Assembly: GCF_050003625.1 (NCBI RefSeq)
Contig: NC_134398.1
Span: 85,251,983-85,315,982 of the forward strand
From: Haematobia irritans
Taxonomy: Eukaryota > Arthropoda > Insecta > Diptera > Muscidae
Direction: 5' to 3'
DNA: 64,000 bases
The translations under genes and the position numbers were made by a program. The notes under the pieces were generated by a model. That model did not search any database. It was not told the DNA's origin and saw nothing but the letters and a program-made list of their open reading frames with translations. Of this stretch, positions 56,101-64,000 are shown in pieces (position 1 is the first letter of the stretch; the number at the start of each line of letters is the position of its first letter).

Positions 56101-56752
56101 AACCAAACCATGGCAATAAAATATTTATTTGCAAAAAATATTTTTTCCCATGTCAAAAAATTAAAATAAGATTTTTTTATATTTGCTAGAATTTTCACAA
56201 CCGTGATCCCCATCCCTTAAATGCTCACAGATAACAATCCCTTAAAATGCTCACAGCGAAACAGTCATACATCTTCGTATAAGTAGATAAGGAAAAAGAG
56301 AGCAAGAGAAAAACAAAAATGCTTGCACAAAACAATGTGACATTGTCTTTTTGTGTTGAGTGATGTGAATCTGAATGAATGACCATATCTGTCAAATGCA
56401 TTCCAGTCCTCGTAAACAATTCAGCATCTTAAAGTTATTGTTTCGAACTTATTATCAAATGACACGATTTTAAGGTGTCGAGGTATCATGCTTGTGAATA
56501 TTGCTAAGGGATTATGAAAACGTGGAACATGAAATACAACGCCCCCTGTCTCATTGGAATCATTAAAATCGATTTAATTAAACTACACGGAAAAATTTTA
56601 AAAACGCGTAACGTTTGGATTTTTGTAACAATTGTCATGTTTCTTCGAAAAGTTCAAGTTTATTGTATTGTAGCTAGAGTTTTCTTTTTCCCGACCTTTT
56701 TCCATTTCCGGGAAAGCGGGTTTTTTTAGAATTTCCCATTAAACAAATTAAA
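56101..56752. other. Unassigned AT-rich stretch
   Basis: No gene or repeat boundary seen. Short frames at 56225 and 56514 are unsupported. Confidence 0.35.
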
Positions 56753-57514
56753 ACAAGTGGGGAAAGTCTAAAGTCGGGCCGGGCCGACTATATTAAACAC
56801 TGCACCACTTTGTAGATCCACATTTTCGAGACCGTATCAAATGTGTTGGGTGTTATATATAAAGGTTTTTGTTCCCATATACAAACATTTAAATTTGACC
56901 AGATCTGGACAAAATTTGTTAGACTTCAAAATTTTTAGTCTTACATTTAAGTCGGCTAATGCCCTTGGGCGGAAAAAATATGGGAAACATTTAGGTTAGG
57001 TTAGGATATATTAGAAGTATAGGAAAATTGGAGTCATTTCTAAAAGTTTTTTCAAGGATTATGTGGGTATTTTTAACATTTTTGCCCAAATCGGAAAAAC
57101 ATATATATCGGAGCTATATCTAAATCTGAACCGATATCAAGTATTTAACACGCACAGTTAAAATGTCAATTCTACTCCCTGTGCAAAATTTCACGTACAT
57201 CGGAGAAAAGCTACGGCCTCGGTGGTCATATGAGTGTAAATCGGCGAAAGATATATGTATATGGGAACTATATCTAAATCTGAACCTATTCAAATTTGGC
57301 ACGCACAGTATAAATGTTAATTCTACACCCTGTGCAAAATTTCACATAAATCGGAGTAAAAATCTGGCTTTTGAAGTGCATATCAGGCGAAATATATATA
57401 TGGGAGCTATACCTAAATTTGAACCGATTTCTTCCAAAATCAATAGGGTTCTATTCTGGTCTAAAACACATACTTGTGCAAATTTGAAGTCGATTGAACT
57501 AAAACTGAGACCTA
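56753..57514 (+). repeat. Family H repeat, copy H9 (subtype 2), cut by A5
   Basis: Starts AACAAGTGGGGAAAGTCTAA and matches H7 until 'gagaccta', where A5 begins. The 3' part is not found on the other side of A5. Confidence 0.65.
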
Positions 57515-59225
57515 CACTGTTAGAAAAATATGTTTTTCATATGTTCCGATATAAACAAAATGTGTTTCGGGCACAATTTTAAAACATTATATTTAAGTGC
57601 GAACATGTAATGTTCCTAAACTAATACTAAATGTTTGGGACATCTATGTTAATATGTTAGAATATATTATGTTTGGGGCATGAATGTTTCATAAAAATCA
57701 TATGTGTGAATGCAAACATATATAAGTTTACAAATTTCGACTAAACATACATATGTTGTGATATTTTATTCAAAGCGACAGATCGAGTATAGAGAAATAG
57801 AGATGGAAACCGGGAGAGTTGTCGAAAGATATCAACATAACTCAGAGAAAGAATCAAAAGAGAACAATTTCTGTGAAACCGCTTGTATGTTGTTTCGGAA
57901 AACTGTTTTATGATAAGGCCAACAAATTGACATGCTTAAGACTAAATATTATTTAATTTGAATAAAGAGAATAGACATTCGGAACCAAGAGAATAGACAT
58001 TTGAAAAACAAACAGCATATGTTTTCGTCTTGAGAGCAGCATTTTATGTATGTGTGGACATGTGTTTTGTTTATCATTTTGGCATTATGGGCACAATTTT
58101 TTTCTTGGTTCGTTAAAAGAAATCAGGGGTCTTCATAAAAATAACGAAAGGGAACTATATTGAAAAATTACACAGTAAAATGTATAAAAACAAAGTTTAG
58201 TTCCTCTTTATTAATAAGTAGTCCACGAGGAGTTGACGGACACTATCAAATATAAAAGCGGGCATTAAGTTCGAGTTTTACAGCTAAAACAATTTAAAAA
58301 GTTTATTTTCTTTAAAATTAATTATTAAAGAAAAATAAAAGGCATTTTAGAGCGATGGTGTTAAATGTAGTAAAAAACTGTTCACGCCTAAATAAATGTA
58401 TGTTTATATTATAAAATTATTTATGTATGTTTATACTCGACTCCACGTTCTTCTTTTGTTAGAGTTTTTGAATTCCTTCCAAATTTTAAAGTTTTGTACC
58501 AAACACAGTTTTTTGTTACAAAATTGTTATTTTTGCAATAAAAAATAATATTTTATCCAAAAATCAGTCAATTTCGTTTATATCAAGCACTGTTACTGAC
58601 TATAAATCTTTAATAACCCACATTTCGAAGTTTCATTATAAAAATTTAATATAGTATAAATATACATGTGTAAATAAAAAATAAAAAAGTTTTCGGTCGG
58701 AGCAGGGATTGAACCCATGACCCTATGCATATAAGGCAGACATGCTAACCACTGCTCCACGTGGCAAACAAATGTATGTTTCTGTTAAATAATGTTATGT
58801 TTGCATGGGCTCGTGGGCGCTGCAAACTATGCTATATAAATGTAACTTATAACGATAATTATCTAATGGTGACTATAATAGCTACGTAGCCCAGTGGATA
58901 GTGTGTTGGCTTACAAACTGTATGGTCCTCGGTTCGATTCTCCGTGCAGGCGAAAGGTAAAATTTAAAAAAAAATTATAAAAGTGAATAATTTCCTCAAC
59001 ATTATTTGTATTACAGAAAAAGGTGCCAAGAACTAATAAATTTCGTGGAAGTGAAAATTACGAGTATGTTAGGGAATGAGCACAATCGTGTTTGGGAAAA
59101 ATTCTTCCAAGCATATAATATTTTTGGCTCAAAATGCTTTCAAACATATAATATGTTCACATAACACAAACATATTAATGTTTCGGCAGTATCCAATAAT
59201 ATATGTGCTTCCTGCAAAATATATT
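57515..59225 (+). mobile_element. Family A element, copy A5, rearranged right end
   Basis: Left end CACTGTTAGAAAAATATG after TA. Sequence matches A2 to 'ttcctgcaaaatat' and then, instead of the GAGGGTG terminus, switches to a second copy of its own tRNA-like/intron-like segment (59226-59440). Confidence 0.75.
58694..58951. promoter_or_regulatory. Head-to-head tRNA-like pair in A5
   Basis: Minus module 58694-58767, plus module 58881-58951, arranged as in A2. Confidence 0.6.
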
Positions 59226-59440
59226 TGCGTAGCCCAGTGGATAGTGTGTTGGCTTACAAACTGTATGATCCTCGGTTCGATTCTCCGTGCAGGCGAAAGG
59301 TAAAATTTAAAAAAAAAATTATAAAAGTGAATAATTTCCTCAACATTATTTGTATTACAGAAAAAGGTGCCAAAAACTAATAAATTTCGTGGAAGTGAAA
59401 ATTACGAGTATGTTAGGGAATTACGATGATGTTAGGGAAT
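59226..59440 (+). repeat. Tandem duplicate of the A5 plus-strand module and following block
   Basis: 59227-59294 repeats the tRNA-like module, and text up to 59420 repeats 58952-59095 with few changes; period about 341 bp. Confidence 0.75.
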
Positions 59441-59450
59441 GATGATTCTA

Positions 59451-60382
59451 CACGGATGAAAAAGACTGTTTCTCATATGTTTGGCTATAAACATTATATG
59501 TTTGGAACACAAATTTTTAAACACAATATTTTTGAGTGCAAGCATGTAATGTTCATAAACTAGCATAGCATGTTTGGGACATATATGTTAATATGTTAGA
59601 ACATATTATGTTTGGGACATAAAATGTTTGTAAATATAATATGCTTGGATGCAAACATATATTAATTTAGAAATAGCCTATAAACATATATGTGTTTAGT
59701 AGCTTGGAGCGCTATTTAACAGGGAGCGATATTGAATTAAGTTTGTGGTTGTTGCTTGTTATTACAAAATTAACATGTAGTCGTGTAGTCCGCTGTTCGA
59801 ATCCCCGTCCGGCAAAAGGTAAAATTAAAATAAAAAAAATCATACAATTGAATAATTTCTTCTACAATGTTTGTATTACAGAAAAAGGTGCTAAGAACTA
59901 AAAAATCTCGTGGAAGTGAGAAAGATGTGGGGGAATATACAATTGGACAGAAACAAAATTTTGAGCATTCAGGTCAAAAACCTATGTTGTTAGCACCTAT
60001 ATTACCTGCTTATTTTCATAATTCATTATGATTGTAAATATATAAATAAATAAATAAAATTTTGAGCACAATATTGTTTGGGAGAATTTTTTTTAAGCAT
60101 ATAATATTTTTGGTTGCAAAATGCTTCCAAACATATTATATGTTCACATAATAACATATTGTTTTTTGGAAGACAACATTATTGAATTTGGATGCAAAAA
60201 TACAAAATGTTTGGAACTTAGACTACCCAAACATATATTGTTTAGACCAATATGCTTTCAAACATATTATATATTGGAAGAGATCAAACATATAAATGTT
60301 TGGGCAATACCCAAAAATGTATATGCTTGAAGCAAAATATGTTTGGGAGTATATGTTACAGAAGCGATTTTTTGTGAGCGTG
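59451..60382 (+). mobile_element. Family B deletion derivative, copy B3
   Basis: 932 bp, CACGGATGAAAAAGACTG to ...TTTTTTGTGAGCGTG, TA on both sides. Shares its deletion junction with B1, so the two descend from one deleted source. Confidence 0.72.
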
Positions 60383-60434
60383 TAGACATGTCTATACGTA
60401 ACCCATAAAAATACTTTTCTCCCTGCAAAAAATC

Positions 60435-60682
60435 AAAAAATTGAATGGCCAGGTACATGATCTTCCCCATCATGTAATGGTCTCAAATTCTATCATTTAA
60501 ATAATAGAACATGTTTGCGGCATTTGAGAACCATTTAAATGCTTGTAGCCACCATACATTTTTCTCCGCTCGAAATTTATTTTTACAAAAATAAAATATA
60601 TGGTTTTCGCGACAATTACATACTCTAGATAAGCATTAAATGGATGCGGCAATCATGTCCAGACATGTTTTTTCTGTGCGTG
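60435..60682. repeat. MITE M2 (CACGCACAGAAAAAACATG end)
   Basis: Right end is the complement of CACGCACAGAAAAAACATG. Related in reverse to 18201-18395 ('ttgccgcatccatttaat'). The left limit is uncertain. 60683-60920 shows nothing. Confidence 0.5.
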
Positions 60683-60920
60683 AAAGAATGGGTAAACTTT
60701 TTAATGAGTTGGTTTGTCTTAATAGTGAATGTTGAAAGCTTCTACTGATAAAAAGCTTAAAGCGGCAGACAATTGTAATGTCCATAGAATTGATGTTGAC
60801 ATGTCACCAGAAAAATTTATTTCTCCATTTATACAATTTAACGCTTCCTTCGTCAGCCAAAATCGTCTGTTGACTTGAAAAATGGGACTCTTTCAAACAG
60901 TGCACACCATTTCAAATCCA

Positions 60921-63135
60921 CACCCAGAAAAAAGTGCCTTCGAAACTAAAGGAAAAAATTTAAAAAAAATTAGTTTAGCCATTTTATTTCCAACTTAAAT
61001 TTTTGTGTGAAATAATAAAATTTACTTGTTTCAGTAAAAAATCCTAAACTTAAAGCAGTTAGGAATATTTCATTAGTATTATTGTAGACATGGAATTTTA
61101 CTAATACAGATTTCTTCGCGGGGTATAAGAATTTACAACTGAACAAGAAAATTTTATTCACTGATAGCAATGCATTCATAAAAATGAACAAAACCCGAAT
61201 TAAAACCTAGTTTTCTCAACTTTAGTAAAATTTCTTATAAAATGATAAATCTGACTTCCTTTATTATAGAATGCTTATCATACGAATAAGACTTAGCATA
61301 GAAAAATGTTTAGTTCACTCGTACTAAGAAGTATTCAATTCTTTCAAAACATAAGGAAACACACTTGTTAGAATATAGGCAATTTTCTATTTCTATTATT
61401 GAACTGTAATCGATACCTGTCATCAATGTAATCGATGTTTGTGCGTGTGTGGTTTTTTTCAGTTGGAATCGTGTTGTTATGGTATACGGAGAGAAAAATA
61501 ATGTATCAAATAAAATATTTGTTGTTTTAAATTAATGAGTACATTTTTCGTCTTTTTTGAAAATTATTGCACATAAATAACAAACAATAAGTCTATTAAT
61601 ATCAAAAGACAATAAACCTGAGGAAGATAGGAAATTGGTTTGCGTCATACCAAATGTTGCATTTACCAAGATTACATGTTTGTAATCTTTTAGTTGTTTT
61701 TCGTTTTTATTTTTTAAATAAAATATTTAATTTAACATTGTTTCATTAACAATGTTAAATTTTAGGCAACAACAAAAAAAATAAATTTTCCCCTTTATGG
61801 AAATTTATTTCGTGCACTTAATTTCTTTTTAATTGCATTTTAGTGCTATGTCAATACTTGTCGTATACGCGTTTGGTTCGAGTATTAAACTAATCTGGTA
61901 AATGGTTCGATCTCCTCAGTAGGTAATTTCCTATCTTCCTACAATTTATAATCTTTGTATCAATGTGCGTGATGGTCAAAGACAATATACTTTAGAAGGT
62001 TGGAAGTTGGCTTGCGTCATACCAAATGTCGATACCTGTTTCCATTTTTTTTTGCATTTTTTTAATGAAGAACTTAATTTAAAAATTGAACATTGTTAAA
62101 TCTTGAGCAATAAATAAAAACTTATATTTTCCCGCTTGTTCCAAGATGTTTCAATTTAATGTGTCGAACCAACGCGTCAATGGTTTGATGTTCTCAGCAG
62201 CCAATTTCCCATGTTCTAAATTGTATTGTCTTTGGTGATGGTGCATAAAAAAAAGAAAACACCAACAGAATAACAACCCTTCTATTCGTCTTCATTTTAG
62301 AATCTTCAATTATCAAGTAACATTCAGTGACGCTAACCTTTTGTGAAAAAACAGTGGTTTAAATTTTTTTTACATTTGAAATTGTGGAAGGAGAATAAAA
62401 TCGTTATGCAGCAACTTATTAAAACTGGAAGGTAGAAGTTGCAAAAAATTACGTTTTCCATTTGATAACATTACATGGATAACATTAATTGGAAATAGTG
62501 GAATAATAAAATAATATTTCAAGGCCAGTCGATGCTGTTGAATTTTATTGAAGAAAAAATGCACCGGTATAAATAAATAAAATTGTATTTAAAAACGTAA
62601 GTAATTATTAGTTCTAATTTTGAAGTAAAAGGTTTACTACAAATATGTAAGATTTGTCCAAATGAATGGAAAAAGTTTAATAAAATCATTCCATATATGA
62701 ATTCAATTCAGTTAATTTTTTTTATTCTGTAGTATAGTGGTACATACATATGACATGTTAACTAATATATGGAATGCATTCTACACCCAGAGAAGGAATA
62801 TGATCATCTCAAACATGTTTTAAGAGCAAAATGTTATTTTTGTGTGGTGACCATGTAACATGGTTTTCGCAACCATGTTATTTTCACGGAAATCATGTAT
62901 CTGATTTCGGCAAGCAGGTTATATTTGACGATAAAATAACATTTTAGTGACAAACATGTTACATGGTCACCATACAAAAATAACATCTTTCTCTTGAAAT
63001 ATGTTTGAGGTGATCATATTCCTTCTCTGCGTGTACCTAATTTCTACGAAAATCACATCGTTCAAACAAATAAAAATGTCTTTGGCGCTATACGCTATAC
63101 GAAGAAGAACTTTCTTCACAATGAGTTCATTTTAA
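60921..63135 (-). mobile_element. Family D element, copy D2, with F2, F3 and MITE E inside
   Basis: Starts CACCCAGAAAAAAGTGCC and follows D1 in reverse ('ttagtttagccattttattt', 'agaatttacaactgaacaag'), is expanded by repeats F2 (61621-61942) and F3 (about 62005-62222), and loses its other end near 63135 where H10 begins. Confidence 0.65.
62784..63033. repeat. MITE E, 250 bp, TA duplication
   Basis: CACCCAGAGAAGGAATATGA to TCATATTCCTTCTCTGCGTG, arms of about 79 bp ('ccatgtaacatg' in both). TA at 62782-62783 and 63034-63035. The empty site 'gaaattaggtagaatgcatt' is in D1 at 7244-7263. Confidence 0.85.
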
Positions 63136-63139
63136 CTTA

Positions 63140-64000
63140 AAGATTTTTCGATACCATATCACATTCGTCAAATGTGATGGGGGCTATATATAAAGGTTTG
63201 TCCCAAATACATACATTTAAATATCACTCGATCTGGACAGAATTTGATAGACTTCTACAAAATCTATAGACTCAAAATTTAAGTCGGCTAATGCACTAGG
63301 TGCACTAGGTGTTAGTAAAAAAATATGGGAAACGTTTAAATCTGAAGCAATTTTAAGGAAACTTCGAAAAAGTTTATTTATGATTTATCGCTCAATATAT
63401 ATGTATTAAAAGTTTAGGAAAATTAGAGTCATTTTTACAAATTTTCGACTAAGCAGTGGCGATTTTACAAGGAAAATGTTGGTATTTTGACCAATTTTTT
63501 CGAAATCAATCGGAGTAAAAGATTGGCCACTGTGGTCATATGAGTGTAAATCGGGCGAACGATATTTATGGGAGCTATATCTAAATCTGAACCGATTTCA
63601 ACCAAATTTGACACGCATAGCTACAATGCTAATTCTACTTTCTGTGCAAAATTTCAACCAAATTGGGGTAAAACTCTGGCTTCTGGGACCGTATTAGTCC
63701 ATATCGGGCGAAAGATATATAGGGAGCTATATCTAAATCTGAACCGATTTCAATAAAATTTGGCACACTTGACTATAGTACTAATTGTTCTTCTTGTGCA
63801 AAATTTTAAGTAAATTAGGGTAAAACTCTGGCTTCTGGAGCCATATAAGTCCATATCGGGCGAAATATATATATGGGAGCTATATCTAAATCTGAACCGA
63901 TTTCTTCCAAAATCAATAGGGTTCTATTCTGAGCCAAAACACATACGTGTGCTAAATTTGAAGTCGATTGGACTAAAACTGCGACCTACACTTTGATTAC
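63140..64000 (+). repeat. Family H repeat, copy H10 (subtype 2), runs off the window
   Basis: Enters at 'tcgataccatatcacattcg' (5' end missing) and follows H7 closely through 'gcagtggcgattttacaagg' and three units. A 62-codon frame from 63568 (MGAISKSEPISTKFDTHSYN) lies in the units and is not considered a gene. Confidence 0.65.

Noticed and set aside
1..64000. LTR retrotransposon or endogenous viral genes
   Set aside because: No gag, protease, integrase, envelope or paired LTRs were seen; the RTs present are all non-LTR type.

Overview
The window looks like repeat-dominated euchromatic DNA from a large-genome higher fly (Diptera, probably a calyptrate/muscid). It is AT-rich. The repeats recognised are typical of that group: degenerate non-LTR retrotransposons, several Tc1/mariner lineages, many short-TIR elements, and long non-coding repeats built around a 'tatatggg(a/g)gctatat' core. 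No bacterial, viral or organellar gene was seen. The species assignment is inferred from repeat content only.

Layout. 1-4.45 kb: a broken non-LTR retrotransposon (LINE-I: endonuclease, RT, RNase H, zinc knuckle) with a DD41D mariner inserted in its C-terminal region. It ends in four AACCT repeats and abuts a DD37E (ITmD37E-like) transposon (4.45-5.54 kb). 5.6-10.4 kb: a truncated family-A element and other AT-rich repeats. 10.41-11.64 kb: a dead DD34D mariner with both TIRs. 11.75-19.9 kb: family-H repeats and a 3.1 kb hAT-type element holding a complete family-A copy. 20.4-25.5 kb: family A, then a hAT-type element containing a family-H repeat that contains a second DD41D mariner, then a second DD37E copy. 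26.2-28.5 kb: a foldback hairpin and the only convincing host-gene sequence, a first coding exon of an OATP/SLCO transporter on the minus strand. 29-36.1 kb: family-H repeats and a hAT-type element carrying a 5'-truncated LINE (LINE-II). 36.2-43.1 kb: GC-ended repeats, a 3-bp-TSD element, and families B and C set among tandem units with splice-like ends. 43.1-48.9 kb: a LINE RT gene (LINE-III) split by a family-A copy that itself holds two further elements. 49.4-51.7 kb: a Tc1 remnant split by a 1.9 kb element with 620-632 bp inverted arms. 52.6-54.5 kb: CACG-rich repeats, one with a perfect 8-bp TSD. 54.6-64 kb: LINE-I fragments and family A, B, D, F and H copies.

Six or more insertions can be dated relative to each other because the empty site is visible, either as a paralogous copy in the window or through an open reading frame that resumes across the junction.

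The most unusual system is a group of TA-flanked, CAC...GTG-ended elements (families A, B and C). They lack any transposase but share a core of two tRNA-like modules arranged head to head, the minus one resembling tRNA-Ala and the plus one tRNA-Val, followed by a conserved intron-like block. This core persists in families whose ends have diverged widely. No coding gene in the window appears intact; all transposases and RTs are interrupted.
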